Below, piece by piece: positions 7,044-16,393 of a stretch of DNA of 64,000 nt; the stretch's first letter is position 1; each line of letters opens with the position of its first letter. A program made the position numbers and the translations under genes. Under the pieces are notes generated by a model. It was given only the letters and a program-made list of their open reading frames with translations. It did no database searches and was not told the DNA's origin. The DNA comes from Actinoplanes auranticolor (GTDB lineage Bacteria; Actinomycetota; Actinomycetes; Mycobacteriales; Micromonosporaceae): NCBI RefSeq assembly GCF_018332655.1, contig NZ_BOQL01000001.1, positions 62,001-126,000 of the forward strand, read 5' to 3'.

Positions 7044-9035
7044 ATGCGCCGTGACCCCACTGTCGGGCGCCTGCTGACGAGATCGTTCGCCGTCCTGGTC
7101 GCCCTGATCGTCTGTTCCGGGGTGGCCGAGATGACCACCGTTCTGGTGCAGCACCGGGTGGTCCGCGAGCTCTCGACCCACGTGCAGCCGCTGGAGCTGG
7201 CCAACGCGCGGCTGCGCGCCGTGCTCGGCGACGCCCAGCGGGGCCTGCGCGGGTATCTGCTGACCGGCGACGGGCAGGTGCTGGACACCTACCTCGTCGC
7301 CCGCAGCGAGTACACGCAGGCCAGCCTCAACCTGCAGGGCCTGGCGACCGCCGCCGAGGAGCCGGCCGTCGAGGCCCAGCTGGCCCGCGCGGACGTCTGG
7401 TGGGCCCTGGCCGAGCAGCAGCGCCGGGCACCGCCCCGCAGCGACGACGCGGCAGACTACGTGACCGAGGGCAAGCTGCTGTTCCAGGCCTTCGTCAGCG
7501 AGAACGAGGCCTTCGACCGGGCCCTGGCCCGGCGCGTCGCCACGCTGCAGCGGCGCAGCTCGTGGCTGGGCGGCGCCACCGTCGTGATGGTGCTCGTGCT
7601 GACCCTGGTGGCTGCGGCGGCGGCCGGGATCATGGCCCTGGTCACCACCCGCCGGATCACCCGCCCGCTCGGCGGCGTGGTCCGGGTCCTCGACGAGCGT
7701 GGGGCCGGCCGGCTCGACGCCCGGGCCGACACCGGCCGCGGGCCGACCGAGATCCGGGCGGTCGCGGCTGCGGTCAACGCCATGGCCGACGAGCGCGAAC
7801 GGATCCGCGCCGCCGAACGGGACGTGGCCCGGCTGCGCAGCGAGGTCCGCGAGCTCGGCTACCGCATCCGTGCGCACCTGCGGGTGCGCGACGCGATCGG
7901 GGAGGCGATCCGCGGCCTGGCCGGCACGATGAACGCCGACCACGTGCTGGTCCGGATGGCTCCCGGGCAGACCGACGTGCCGCAGCACGCCAGCCTCGGT
8001 GACGAGCACGTGGACGGCCGCCTGGCCGCGCTCGCCGCCTGCGACGTCGGCTGGCTCTCCGGCGGTGACGTGTGGACCACCGACGACGCCGCCCCGGCCG
8101 GGGACGTGCAGCCGCCGGAGGCCGAGATCCGGGCGTGCGCCGAGGTGGGCGCCGAGGCGGTGCTCACCGTGGCGGTCAGTGTCGGCGAGGAATGTCTGGG
8201 CGCGCTGACATTGCTGCGCGACCACGGCCCGGCCTTCACCCCGGTGGACGTCCGGCTCGTCGAGGTGGTCGCCGCCGACCTGGGCCGCGGCGTGCACCTG
8301 GCCCGCCTGTACGAGCGCGAGCAGCACCTGGTCGCCCGCCTGCAGGAGCTGGACACCGCCAAGACCGACTTCATGTCCACCGTCTCGCACGAGCTGCGTA
8401 CGCCGCTGACCAGCATCTCCGGCTACGTCGAGTTGCTGCTGGACGCCGAGGCCGGTGAACTGAACGCGCCGCAGGGGAAGATGCTGGACGTGATCGGGCG
8501 CAACACCCGGCGGTTGCGGGACCTGATCGAGGAGATGCTGATCCTCTCCAAGATCGAGTCCGGCGCGTTCTCCACTTCGCGGGAGCCGGTCGACCTGGCC
8601 TCGCTGGTCGAGCACGCGGTCGAGGTGATCGCGCCGGCGGCGGCCAAGGCGGAGGTCACCCTGCACATCGCGGTTGACGGTCCGCTCCCGCTGCACGCCG
8701 ATCCCGACCAGCTCGACCGGGTCCTGATGAATCTGCTGGCCAACGCGGTGAAGTTCACCTCGGGCGGGGGCGAGGTGCGGGTGACGGCCCACCGCGACGG
8801 TACCGAGATCGTCCTGGTGGTCGCCGACACCGGCATGGGCATCCCCGCGGCGGAGCAGAAGGCGCTGTTCACGCGCTTCTTCCGGGCCAGCAACGCGGTC
8901 CGGCAGGCGGTTCCCGGCACCGGTCTGGGCCTGGCCATCGTCAGCACGGTGGTGGACAACCACGACGGCCACATCGAGGTGCAGTCCACCGAGGGGGCCG
9001 GCACGACCTTCACCATCCGGCTCCCGGCGGCCTGA
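7044..9035 (+). CDS. CHASE3/HAMP/GAF-type sensor histidine kinase
   Basis: This is a 663-residue membrane kinase. Membrane helices at about 12-32 and 176-200 flank a CHASE3-like extracytoplasmic domain (LRAVLGDAQRGLRGYLLTG). A HAMP segment (TRRITRPLGGVVRVL), a coiled linker and a GAF-like domain (about 270-410) follow. The kinase core has H449 in SHELRTPL, the N box LLANAVKFT, the G1 box ADTGMGIP and the G2 box GTGLGLAIV. It most likely phosphorylates the receiver encoded 10 nt upstream. The ligand is unknown. Confidence 0.93.
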   Translation: MRRDPTVGRLLTRSFAVLVALIVCSGVAEMTTVLVQHRVVRELSTHVQPLELANARLRAVLGDAQRGLRGYLLTGDGQVLDTYLVARSEYTQASLNLQGLATAAEEPAVEAQLARADVWWALAEQQRRAPPRSDDAADYVTEGKLLFQAFVSENEAFDRALARRVATLQRRSSWLGGATVVMVLVLTLVAAAAAGIMALVTTRRITRPLGGVVRVLDERGAGRLDARADTGRGPTEIRAVAAAVNAMADERERIRAAERDVARLRSEVRELGYRIRAHLRVRDAIGEAIRGLAGTMNADHVLVRMAPGQTDVPQHASLGDEHVDGRLAALAACDVGWLSGGDVWTTDDAAPAGDVQPPEAEIRACAEVGAEAVLTVAVSVGEECLGALTLLRDHGPAFTPVDVRLVEVVAADLGRGVHLARLYEREQHLVARLQELDTAKTDFMSTVSHELRTPLTSISGYVELLLDAEAGELNAPQGKMLDVIGRNTRRLRDLIEEMLILSKIESGAFSTSREPVDLASLVEHAVEVIAPAAAKAEVTLHIAVDGPLPLHADPDQLDRVLMNLLANAVKFTSGGGEVRVTAHRDGTEIVLVVADTGMGIPAAEQKALFTRFFRASNAVRQAVPGTGLGLAIVSTVVDNHDGHIEVQSTEGAGTTFTIRLPAA

Positions 9036-9062
9036 GACCTCCGCATCCGCGCTGAACGGGGA

Positions 9063-9068
9063 TAGCCT
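9063..9068 (+). promoter_or_regulatory. -10 box placing the transcript start at the serine hydrolase ATG
   Basis: TAGCCT fits TANNNT and is separated by 7 nt from the ATG at 9076, which has no ribosome binding site. A leaderless transcript is likely. Confidence 0.45.
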
Positions 9069-9075
9069 GTCGGCC

Positions 9076-9984
9076 ATGCGCACACTCGAGGGCCTGCGCG
9101 GCGCCGCGCAGGTGACCGTCGGCGGGTCCGTCGCGGTGCAGTCCGCCGGCCCGCCCGTCACGCTCGGGACCCGCTTCCCGGTCGCCTCGATCGGCAAGCA
9201 GTTCGCCGCGGTGGCCGCCCTGCTGCTCGCCGAGCGCGGCAAGCTCGCCCTGGACCGGCCGGTCGCGCCCTGGCTGCCCGGCAGCCCGCCCTGGTGGCGC
9301 GAGGTCACCCTGCACCACCTGCTGACCCACACCTCCGGCCTGCCGCACTGGGGCACCGAACCGGGGTTCGAGGTGGACGCGGCGATGGCGATCGCCGACC
9401 GGCTCGGGCTGATCCCGCAGGGCACGCCCGCGAGCCGGCCGGGCCTGGGCTGGCTCTACAGCAGCCCGGGCTACCTGCTGGTCGCGTCCATCGTCGAGCA
9501 GGCGGCGCAGCAGCCGTACGGCGACTTCCTCACCGAGCACGTGTTCGGGCCGCTCGGGATGGCGGCCACCACGATCGGCCGGCCCGAGCGCGACGCGGTG
9601 GCGGCGCCGGCCCTGCCGCCGATGGCCGGCACCAGCGACGTGTGGTCGACCGTCGGTGACCTGACCCGCTACCACGAGCAGCTGCACACCGGTGCGCTGC
9701 TGGGCTTCGAGTCCCACGCGGTGCTGACCGGCCCGCTGGCTCCCACGGCCGAGGAGCCGCGACCCGGGCGCTCGTTCTTCGCCGGCCACTACGGCTACGG
9801 TCTGTTCGTCGGCACGGTCGGCGGTCACCGGGCGTACTTCCACCCGGGCGACATCCCGGGATTCGTGTCCTTCGCGGCCTGGCTGCCCGGGCCCCGGGCC
9901 AGCGTGGTGCTGCTCAGCGACGACGAGCACACCGACGTGCACGCGGTGACCCGGCAGCTGCTGACGGCCGCTGCGTTATCGTAG
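9076..9984 (+). CDS. Serine hydrolase of the beta-lactamase/penicillin-binding fold
   Basis: This 302-residue protein has the class C-type active site: SxxK in ASIGKQF (S38, K41), a YSS motif in WLYSSPGY replacing the usual YxN, and HPGDIPGF near the C-terminus in the place of the KTG-like triad. HHLLTHTSGLP is typical of the family (EstB, D-aminopeptidases and related esterases). There is no signal peptide, so it is probably cytoplasmic or leaderless. The substrate cannot be predicted. Confidence 0.85.
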   Translation: MRTLEGLRGAAQVTVGGSVAVQSAGPPVTLGTRFPVASIGKQFAAVAALLLAERGKLALDRPVAPWLPGSPPWWREVTLHHLLTHTSGLPHWGTEPGFEVDAAMAIADRLGLIPQGTPASRPGLGWLYSSPGYLLVASIVEQAAQQPYGDFLTEHVFGPLGMAATTIGRPERDAVAAPALPPMAGTSDVWSTVGDLTRYHEQLHTGALLGFESHAVLTGPLAPTAEEPRPGRSFFAGHYGYGLFVGTVGGHRAYFHPGDIPGFVSFAAWLPGPRASVVLLSDDEHTDVHAVTRQLLTAAALS

Positions 9985-10014
9985 GCGCTCACCCAACTCA
10001 GCGAGGTCGCGCGG

Positions 10015-11076
10015 ATGCCGTCGAGAAGGACCGGCGAGCAGCCGCGCCGCCGCGGTAAACCGACGTCCAGCGACGTGGCGGCGGCCGCCGGGGTGTCGCG
10101 TTCGGCGGTGTCCTTCGCGTTCAACAATCCGCAGCGCATCTCCACCGCGACCCGCGAGCGGATCCTCGCGGCGGCGCAGGAGCTGGGCTACGCACCCAGC
10201 ACGCTGGCCCGGATGCTGCAGTCCGGGGCCACCCAGTCGCTGGGTGTGCTGCTGCCCCAACGGCTGGCCCGGATCCTGGAGAACCCGTACTACGCCCGGT
10301 TCCTGATGGGTGTCGGGCAGGTGTGCGACCAGGAGGGCTACACGCTGCTGCTGACCCCGCCGCTGCAGGACTCGGTGCTCAAGGCGATCCCGTACGCCGC
10401 GGTGGACGGCTTCATCGTCTGCGGGCTGGAGACCGACCGCGGTGAGGTCGCCGAGCTGGTCCGCCGCGACATCCCGTTCGTGCTGATCGACAGCGACCGG
10501 TACGAGAACGCGCCCAGCGTGGACGTCGACGACCACGGCGGCGCCCGCGAGGTCACCCGTTATCTGCTGGAGCTGGGCCACCGGCGGCTGGCCGTGGTCT
10601 CGATGGACCCCGGCCCGGACCGGGCGTTACGCGGCTACCGGGGCCCGCTGGCCCGGCGGATGGCCGGCATCACCGAGGCGCTGGCCGAGGCCGGGCTGGG
10701 CCTGGACGACATCCGGCTGGCCGAGGTGCCGGTGACCCGGACGGACGGCTACCGCGCGACGCGGGCCCTGATGGCCGGGCCGCAGCCGCCGACGGCGATC
10801 CTGGCGCTGTCCGACGTGCTCGCCTACGGGGCGGTGGACGCGTTGCGGGAGCTGGGTGTCGACGTCCCCGGCGAGGTGTCGGTGACCGGCTTCGACGACC
10901 TGGCCGAGTCGGCCTGGTTCCGGCCCCGGCTGACCACGGTCCGCCAGCCCATCGTGACCAAGGGGCGCACCGCGGCGGACTTCCTCATCTCGGCCATCCG
11001 CGGCGAGGACCAGCACCCGCACCAGTCGCTGGGCACCTCGCTGATCGTGCGCGACTCCACGGCGAAACCGGCCTGA
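10015..11076 (+). CDS. LacI-family transcriptional regulator
   Basis: The 353-residue protein has a LacI helix-turn-helix (about residues 18-40: TSSDVAAAAGVSRSAVSFAF, then RISTATRERI) and a periplasmic-binding-protein-like effector domain (LGVLLP...DGFIVCG...VPGEVSVTGFDD). It stands directly upstream of a GH13 alpha-glucosidase gene, so it probably represses that gene in the absence of a maltose- or isomaltose-type sugar. The 69-bp gap between the two contains GTTAGTAAC, a 9-bp palindrome that may be part of the operator. Confidence 0.92.
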   Translation: MPSRRTGEQPRRRGKPTSSDVAAAAGVSRSAVSFAFNNPQRISTATRERILAAAQELGYAPSTLARMLQSGATQSLGVLLPQRLARILENPYYARFLMGVGQVCDQEGYTLLLTPPLQDSVLKAIPYAAVDGFIVCGLETDRGEVAELVRRDIPFVLIDSDRYENAPSVDVDDHGGAREVTRYLLELGHRRLAVVSMDPGPDRALRGYRGPLARRMAGITEALAEAGLGLDDIRLAEVPVTRTDGYRATRALMAGPQPPTAILALSDVLAYGAVDALRELGVDVPGEVSVTGFDDLAESAWFRPRLTTVRQPIVTKGRTAADFLISAIRGEDQHPHQSLGTSLIVRDSTAKPA

Positions 11077-11109
11077 CCGGGCTCCGCGAAAAACTCGGTC
11101 ACGAGCTAT

Positions 11110-11137
11110 GTAACACGAGTTAGTAACCTGCTAGCGT
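11110..11137 (+). promoter_or_regulatory. Promoter and candidate LacI-type operator of the alpha-glucosidase gene
   Basis: The palindrome GTTAGTAAC lies at 11119-11127, preceded by GTAAC at 11110-11114. TAGCGT at 11132-11137 fits a -10 box and is 8 nt from the ATG at 11146. An operator overlapping the core promoter suits repression by the LacI-family protein just upstream. This is inferred from position and symmetry. Confidence 0.4.
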
Positions 11138-11145
11138 CAGCCGCC

Positions 11146-12861
11146 ATGACCGATCAACTGACCGCAGACCCGACGGCTGAGCGCGACGGCGCCGCCTCGA
11201 CCGCGCCCACCTCCTGGTGGCGGGACGCGGTCATCTACCAGGTCTACCCGCGCAGCTTCGCCGACTCCGACGGCGACGGCATCGGTGACCTGCCGGGCCT
11301 GCGCAGCCGCCTGCCGTACCTGCGTGAGCTGGGCGTCGACGCCGTCTGGCTGTCGCCGTTCTACGCCTCGCCGCAGGCCGACGCCGGCTACGACGTGGCC
11401 GACTACCGCACGGTCGACCCGATGTTCGGCACCCTGGCCGACGCTCGCGCCCTGCTCGGCGACGCCCACGACCTCGGCCTGCGGGTCATCGTCGACCTGG
11501 TCCCCAACCACTCCTCGGACCAGCACGAATGGTTCCGCCGGGCGATCGCCGAGGGCCCCGGCTCGGCCCTGCGCGCCCGCTACCACTTCCGCCCCGGCCG
11601 CGGCGCCGGCGGCGAGCTGCCACCCAACGACTGGCCGTCCATCTTCGGCGGGCCGGCCTGGACCCGCACCACCGACCCGGACGGCACCCCCGGCGACTGG
11701 TACCTGCACCTGTTCGCGCCGCAGCAGCCCGACTTCAACTGGGACCACCCGGCGGTGGCCGACGAGTTCCGCACCATCCTGCGCTTCTGGCTGGACCTGG
11801 GCGTCGACGGCTTCCGCATCGACGTGGCCCACGGCCTGGTCAAGGCCGAGGGCCTGCCCGACCTGGGCGCCCGGACCGAGTGGCACCTGCTCGACGTGGG
11901 GGTCAGCCCCTGCTTCGACCGCGACGGCGTGCACGACATCTACCGCAGCTGGCGCCGGATCCTGGACGAATACCCGGGCGAGCGGATCGCGGTGGCCGAG
12001 GCGTGGGCGCCGACGCTGGACCGGGTGGCCGACTACGTCCGCCCCGACGAACTGCACCAGGCGTTCAACTTCAGCTACCTCGGCACCGCCTGGGACGTCG
12101 CCACCCAGCGGCGCGTCATCGACGAGTCCCTGCGGGCCATGCGCCGGGTCGGCGCCCCGGCCACCTGGACGCTGTCCAATCACGACGTGGTGCGGCACAC
12201 CACCCGGCTGCTGCAGACCGACGAGGGTGACGTGGCGGGACGCCGGCCGGTCGAAGTGGACCCGGTGGCGGGTCTGCGCCGGGCCCGGGCGGCCACCCTG
12301 CTGCTGCTGGCGCTGCCCGGTTCGGCGTACCTCTATCAGGGTGAGGAACTCGGCCTGCCCGAGGTGGTCGACCTGCCGCCGGAGGTCCGTCAGGACCCGG
12401 CGTTCCACCGCGCGACCGGCCAGGACGGCTACCGCGACGGCTGCCGCGTGCCGATCCCGTGGGCCGGTGAGAAGGCGCCGTACGGCTTCGGTCCCGAGGG
12501 CGGGGCGAGCTGGCTGCCGCAGCCGGCGAGTTGGGCCCGGCTGAGCGTGGCGGCCCAGCAGGGCGACCCGGCGTCCACTCTGGAGCTGTACCGGGCGGCA
12601 TTGGCGCTGCGCCGGGCCGAACCGGCGCTGGGCGCGGCGGACAACCTGCGGTGGTGCGAGGCGCCGGCCGGGCTGCTGGTCTTCGAGCGTGGCGGGTCGG
12701 TGCGGTGCACGGTCAACATGACGGATGCGCCGATCCGGATCGCGCGGCCGGGTCAGGCCCTGCTGACCAGCGGGCCGGTGGACCTGTCCGGCCCGGAGGT
12801 GGAAATTCCGGCGGACACGACCGTCTGGTGGGTGCCAGGATCGCCGGATGGAGCAAGCTGA
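11146..12861 (+). CDS. GH13 alpha-glucosidase (alpha-amylase family)
   Basis: This 571-residue enzyme has the GH13 signature regions: VYPRSFADSDGDGIGDLPG near the N-terminus, DLVPNHSSD, GFRIDVAHG with the nucleophile D226, VAEAW with the acid/base E285, and LSNHDVVRH with D347. The layout and length match oligo-alpha-glucosidases acting on maltose, isomaltose or trehalose-type sugars. There is no signal peptide, so it should hydrolyse imported oligosaccharides in the cytoplasm. It is probably controlled by the upstream LacI-family regulator. It overlaps the next gene by 14 nt. Confidence 0.93.
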   Translation: MTDQLTADPTAERDGAASTAPTSWWRDAVIYQVYPRSFADSDGDGIGDLPGLRSRLPYLRELGVDAVWLSPFYASPQADAGYDVADYRTVDPMFGTLADARALLGDAHDLGLRVIVDLVPNHSSDQHEWFRRAIAEGPGSALRARYHFRPGRGAGGELPPNDWPSIFGGPAWTRTTDPDGTPGDWYLHLFAPQQPDFNWDHPAVADEFRTILRFWLDLGVDGFRIDVAHGLVKAEGLPDLGARTEWHLLDVGVSPCFDRDGVHDIYRSWRRILDEYPGERIAVAEAWAPTLDRVADYVRPDELHQAFNFSYLGTAWDVATQRRVIDESLRAMRRVGAPATWTLSNHDVVRHTTRLLQTDEGDVAGRRPVEVDPVAGLRRARAATLLLLALPGSAYLYQGEELGLPEVVDLPPEVRQDPAFHRATGQDGYRDGCRVPIPWAGEKAPYGFGPEGGASWLPQPASWARLSVAAQQGDPASTLELYRAALALRRAEPALGAADNLRWCEAPAGLLVFERGGSVRCTVNMTDAPIRIARPGQALLTSGPVDLSGPEVEIPADTTVWWVPGSPDGAS

Positions 12862-13615
12862 GCGGGTCGTCGCCCTGATCACCGAGGTCACCGGGACGGA
12901 GCTGGCCGGTGCGTACCTGCACGGCTCCGCCGTCCTCGGCGGCCTGCGGCCGGCCAGCGACGTCGACATCCTCGCGGTCACCCGGCGCTCGCTGACCGAG
13001 GATCAGCGGCGGGCCCTGATCGCGGGCCTGCTGCCGATCTCCGGTTCCGCGGTGGGGGCCCGGCCGGTGGAGCTCACCGTCGTGGTCCAGGCCGCGGTGC
13101 GCCCCTGGCGCTACCCACCGACCGGCGACTTCCGGTACGGCGAATGGTTGCGCGCCGACTACGAGGCCGGCCTGATCCCCGCACCGGAGCCGATGCCCGG
13201 CCTGGCCCTGGAAGCCGCGGTCGCCCTGGCCGGAGACCGTACGCTGGCCGGGCTGCCGCCGGCGCAGGTGCTCGACCCCGTGCCCACCGAGTTGCTGTTC
13301 CGGGCCGGCGTGGACGGCATCCCGGGGTTGCTCGCCGACCTGGCCGAGGACACCCGCAACGTGCTGCTGACCTTGGCCCGCATCTGGACCACCCTGGCCA
13401 CCGGCACGATCGTGGCCAAGGACACAGCCGCGGACTGGGCGCTGGCCCGCCTGGCGCCCGAGCACCGGCCGGTGCTCGCCTTCGCCCGGGACCTGTATCT
13501 GACCACCTCTTATGCCGACGAGAGCTGGAGCGATGAGCTGAAGGCGCAAGTCGGGCCGCACGTCGATGCGGTCCTGGCCCGGATCGGCGGTCTGCGGGAC
13601 GCCGGACGGCAGTGA
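12848..13615 (+). CDS. Aminoglycoside adenylyltransferase-like nucleotidyltransferase
   Basis: The 255-residue protein has a nucleotidyltransferase core (YLHGSAVLGGLRPASDVDI, with the metal-binding DVD) and a C-terminal helical domain with NVLLTLARIW...GTIVAKDTAADWA, which is typical of the AadA/ANT(3'')/ANT(9) group. Such enzymes adenylylate streptomycin or spectinomycin, but chromosomal actinobacterial relatives are often uncharacterised, so resistance should not be assumed. It overlaps the end of the GH13 gene by 14 nt and the next gene by 4 nt (GTGA). Confidence 0.85.
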   Translation: MEQAERVVALITEVTGTELAGAYLHGSAVLGGLRPASDVDILAVTRRSLTEDQRRALIAGLLPISGSAVGARPVELTVVVQAAVRPWRYPPTGDFRYGEWLRADYEAGLIPAPEPMPGLALEAAVALAGDRTLAGLPPAQVLDPVPTELLFRAGVDGIPGLLADLAEDTRNVLLTLARIWTTLATGTIVAKDTAADWALARLAPEHRPVLAFARDLYLTTSYADESWSDELKAQVGPHVDAVLARIGGLRDAGRQ

Positions 13616-14631
13616 CACAATCGGCATCGCCAAGACCGTCCACGGTCTGGCACCGGGCCCTCGAGCACGAGTCGGTCGGCCGGATCGAGCTGTCCTTCTT
13701 CGACCCTGCCACGGGTAAGTGGGACGGCCCGGGGCCGGCGCTGGACAAGCAGACGCCGTGGCAGGGCATCGACACCCGGGACCCCAACCTGACCCGGATG
13801 CGCGACGGCAAGGTCATCATGACCTTCTTCGCCCAGGGCAAGGTCTACTACTCGTACTGGCAGGCACCCTGGACGCGCTTCACCGACCCGGTGGAGCTGC
13901 GCGTGGCGGGCATGCCGGCGAGCGTCGCCACCCACGGCAGCGTGCTGCCCCTGACGAACACGGCCACCTCGGTCGACGAGGTGCTGATCCCGTTCTACGC
14001 CGACGGCTCCAACGGCGGCTCGTACTACCTGCGGGCGAAGTACCAGCCCGGCACCGGCCAGCTCCTCGCCCCGCAGTCGTTCCGCCGGATCATCGCGAAC
14101 GACGACTCGCCGGCCACCGAGAACCTGCGCTACACCGAGCCGAGCTTCGTGCAGGTCGGTGACACCGTCGTGGCCGGCATCCGCGCCGAGGCCATCCTGG
14201 CCGACCCGCCGGCCGGTCAGACCGGCCGGCACGCCCGGGCCTTCGTCGTGGCCCGCTGGAACGCCTACAGCGACACGGCCGCCTTCAACGTGCACCGGCC
14301 GCAGATCAACGGCGCCGGCTTCCACGCCAGCTCCCACCACCTGCTGAAGGTGGGCGACCCCGGCGACCCGGACATCTTCCTCACCTACGGCAACCGCTAC
14401 GACTACAGCCACCGGCCCACCCGCGGCGTGCTGTTCGACAACCCGCTCGCCACGACGTGGAGCGCCACCGTGACCAAGCAGCTCTACGACTCGGGCCACT
14501 ACGACCAGGCCAACCCCAGCAGCATCGAACGCGAGCCGGACTGGTACTGGACTCTCGGCTTCAACGTGCGGACGAGCTCCCCGGACTACGCGAAGCTGCA
14601 GATCGTCCGCAGCCAGCGCGCCGACTTCTGA
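13612..14631 (+). CDS. Sialidase-fold (BNR-like beta-propeller) protein
   Basis: The 339-residue protein has the pattern of sialidase-like six-bladed propellers: RDPNLTRMRDGKVIMTFF, YTEPSFVQVGDTVVAGIR, HASSHHLLKVG, FLTYGNR and YDSGHYDQANPSSIE. It starts with GTG overlapping the previous stop (GTGA), so it is coupled to the adenylyltransferase-like gene. No signal peptide is visible. The arginine triad and Asp-box motifs of true sialidases are not evident, so it may be a glycoside hydrolase or a binding protein of unknown sugar specificity. Confidence 0.7.
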   Translation: MTQSASPRPSTVWHRALEHESVGRIELSFFDPATGKWDGPGPALDKQTPWQGIDTRDPNLTRMRDGKVIMTFFAQGKVYYSYWQAPWTRFTDPVELRVAGMPASVATHGSVLPLTNTATSVDEVLIPFYADGSNGGSYYLRAKYQPGTGQLLAPQSFRRIIANDDSPATENLRYTEPSFVQVGDTVVAGIRAEAILADPPAGQTGRHARAFVVARWNAYSDTAAFNVHRPQINGAGFHASSHHLLKVGDPGDPDIFLTYGNRYDYSHRPTRGVLFDNPLATTWSATVTKQLYDSGHYDQANPSSIEREPDWYWTLGFNVRTSSPDYAKLQIVRSQRADF

Positions 14632-14651
14632 GTTCCACCCGCACACCCCGA

Positions 14652-14672
14652 GGCCCGGTCATCGACCGGGCC
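14652..14672. terminator. Hairpin terminator between convergent genes
   Basis: GGCCCGGTC and GACCGGGCC form a perfect 9-bp stem with a 3-nt loop. It lies 20 nt after the stop at 14631 and covers the stop codon of the convergent DNA glycosylase gene. It has no T-tract, so efficiency is uncertain. Confidence 0.55.
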
Positions 14673-15267
14673 TTCGTGGTGTCGAGAGGTAGTAGTGCCA
14701 CAGCAGCCTCGCCGCGTCCGCCCGCCACGGGCGCCACGCCTCGGCGATCGCCAGCATCTGCTCGGGGGACGGGCGGGCCGGCAGGTGCCACAGCTCGGCG
14801 ACCGCCTGCGCCAGGGCGATGTCGTGCACCGGCCACGCGTCCGGCCGGCCCAGCGCCATCAGTCGGTAGATGGTCGCCGTCCAGGGGCCGATGCCCGGGA
14901 TCGTGCGCAGCGCCGCGTCGACCTGCTCGTCGTCCAGGCCGACGAGGGCGTCGAGGTCGAGCGAGCCGTCCAGCACGGCCGTGGCCAGCGCCCGGGCGTA
15001 GCGGGTCTTCTGCCTGCTGAAGCCGATCGCCAGCAGGCCGGCGTCGTCCAGGAGCAGGAAGCCGTACGGCGTGAGCGGCTCGACGACCGCGGCCAGCCGG
15101 TCGAAGGCCGCCTGGGCCGAGGCGAGCGAGACCTGCTGCTCCAGCACGATCCGCAACAGGGTGGCGAAGCCGGGATCGCGCCGCCAGGCCGGCGGCGGCC
15201 CGAACCGCTCGACGATGGTGGCGAAGGCGGGATCGCGCCGGCCGAGCTCGGTGATGGCGGCGGTCAC
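14659..15267 (-). CDS. AlkA-like DNA-3-methyladenine glycosylase (HhH-GPD family)
   Basis: This 202-residue base-excision repair protein carries a helix-hairpin-helix (RTIPGIGPWTATIYRL) followed by the catalytic Asp in WPVHDIALAQA, and the upstream LRIVLEQQVSLASAQAAF helix of the family. It should remove alkylated purines from DNA. It is shorter than E. coli AlkA because the N-terminal domain is lacking, as in many actinobacterial single-domain homologues. GTG at 15267 is chosen because it overlaps the TGA of the small gene upstream (GTGA). Confidence 0.88.
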   Translation of the reverse strand: MTAAITELGRRDPAFATIVERFGPPPAWRRDPGFATLLRIVLEQQVSLASAQAAFDRLAAVVEPLTPYGFLLLDDAGLLAIGFSRQKTRYARALATAVLDGSLDLDALVGLDDEQVDAALRTIPGIGPWTATIYRLMALGRPDAWPVHDIALAQAVAELWHLPARPSPEQMLAIAEAWRPWRADAARLLWHYYLSTPRRPGR

Positions 15268-15467
15268 TCCCGGGATTCGCCGGTGGCGTCCTCGGCGGCG
15301 CCGGGCTTGTTGGCCCCGGTCGCGTTGACGCCGGAGTTGCTGCTGCCGTGGGCGGGGGTGGTCGCCGTGGGCGCCTGGTCGGTGATGAAGTCGCCGGTCT
15401 CCGGACTGCCGGTGATGTGCTGGTCGGTGCCGGCGGCGTTGGTGACGACGCGGTCCTCGCTGGTCAT
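15264..15467 (-). CDS. Small hydrophilic protein of unknown function (67 residues)
   Basis: The frame starts MTSEDRVVTNAAGTD after AAGGAA and ends with a TGA that overlaps the start of the DNA glycosylase gene. The product is acidic, disordered-looking and rich in Thr, Ala, Gly and Asn, without a signal peptide or membrane segment. Translational coupling to the glycosylase suggests a shared transcript; function is unknown. Confidence 0.65.
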   Translation of the reverse strand: MTSEDRVVTNAAGTDQHITGSPETGDFITDQAPTATTPAHGSSNSGVNATGANKPGAAEDATGESRE

Positions 15468-15580
15468 GGGGTTCCTTCCGGTGGTGGCGGCGGTGCCTCA
15501 CCCCGGTTACTACCCCGCCGGACCCGGGTGACGCGCGAAACGGCCGCGCCACCCGTACGGGCGGCGCGGCCGGTCCCCGC

Positions 15581-16393
15581 TCAGTCCAGCTCGGGTGCTT
15601 CGTGCAGGTCCCTGGCGGCCAGGCCCGCGACCGTGCTGCCGTCCGCCAGGCGCAGGGTGAGGGTCGTGCCACCCGGCGCGTCCACCGCCTCCGGGTACCA
15701 GGCCACGAAGTAGCGGTCCTTGACCGTGGCCTGCACCTTCTTGCCGCCGGGCAGCACGACGTCGACCGCGACGACCTCGGAACCCAGGTGCCCGGACATC
15801 AGCCGGGCGTAGCCCTCACTCGTCTTGAGCTGGCTCCAGCCCTGCATCTCGACGCCCTTGCGGCCGAGCGCGGCGTCGGTCACCGGCGCCTCCATGATGC
15901 TGCCCTGGTGCACGTCCCCCGCCTTGTCGCGGAAGCACGTGGCGGTCCACCGGGGCGTGGCGATGGACAGGTAGCTGTAGTCGCCGCGGCGCTCGCCGAG
16001 GACCATCTTCGCGGCGGCCAGCTCGGCCGGGGTGTAGCCGTACTGGGGCTGCAGCTTCTCCCGGACGCACTCCTGGCTCAGCTCGCGGGTGTCGCCGGTG
16101 GCCAGCGCGGCCGGGGTGGCGGTCCAGGACGCGTACGCCTGGTCGCCGCCGCCGAGACCGGGCACGACCAGGGCGGCGCCGGTGACCGCCACGGCGGCCG
16201 CGCCGGCCAGGGCCCACCGGGTGCGGTGACTGCGCCGGGCCGCGGGCACGGCTGCGCCCTCGGCGGTACGGGGCACCGTGACGATGTGCTCCAGCAGCGC
16301 CTGGGCGGAGGTCTGCCGCACCCGTCCGGGCGCCACCGGGGTGGCCGCGGCGCGCAGCTGCAGGTCGAGGTCACGTCGGTCGTTGCTGCTCAT
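15581..16393 (-). CDS. Single-pass membrane protein paired with an ECF sigma factor
   Basis: The 270-residue protein has a cytoplasmic N-terminus (MSSNDRRDLDLQLRAAA...), one membrane helix at about residues 65-84 and an extracytoplasmic domain with a Cys pair (QECVREK, TCFRDK). The ATG at 16393 overlaps the TGA of the sigma factor gene (ATGA). By position it is the likely partner or anti-sigma factor of that sigma factor, but no ZAS zinc motif is present, so direct anti-sigma function is only inferred. Confidence 0.75.
   Translation of the reverse strand: MSSNDRRDLDLQLRAAATPVAPGRVRQTSAQALLEHIVTVPRTAEGAAVPAARRSHRTRWALAGAAAVAVTGAALVVPGLGGGDQAYASWTATPAALATGDTRELSQECVREKLQPQYGYTPAELAAAKMVLGERRGDYSYLSIATPRWTATCFRDKAGDVHQGSIMEAPVTDAALGRKGVEMQGWSQLKTSEGYARLMSGHLGSEVVAVDVVLPGGKKVQATVKDRYFVAWYPEAVDAPGGTTLTLRLADGSTVAGLAARDLHEAPELD

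Noticed and set aside
6224..7288. 354-codon minus-strand frame from 7288 to 6224
   Set aside because: Only its last 79 codons are coding-like and have their own AGGAGG; the rest is antisense to the receiver and kinase genes.
12848..13615. Acquired antibiotic resistance gene
   Set aside because: The product resembles AadA-type enzymes, but base composition matches the neighbours and there is no mobile element, so a native gene of unknown activity is more likely.
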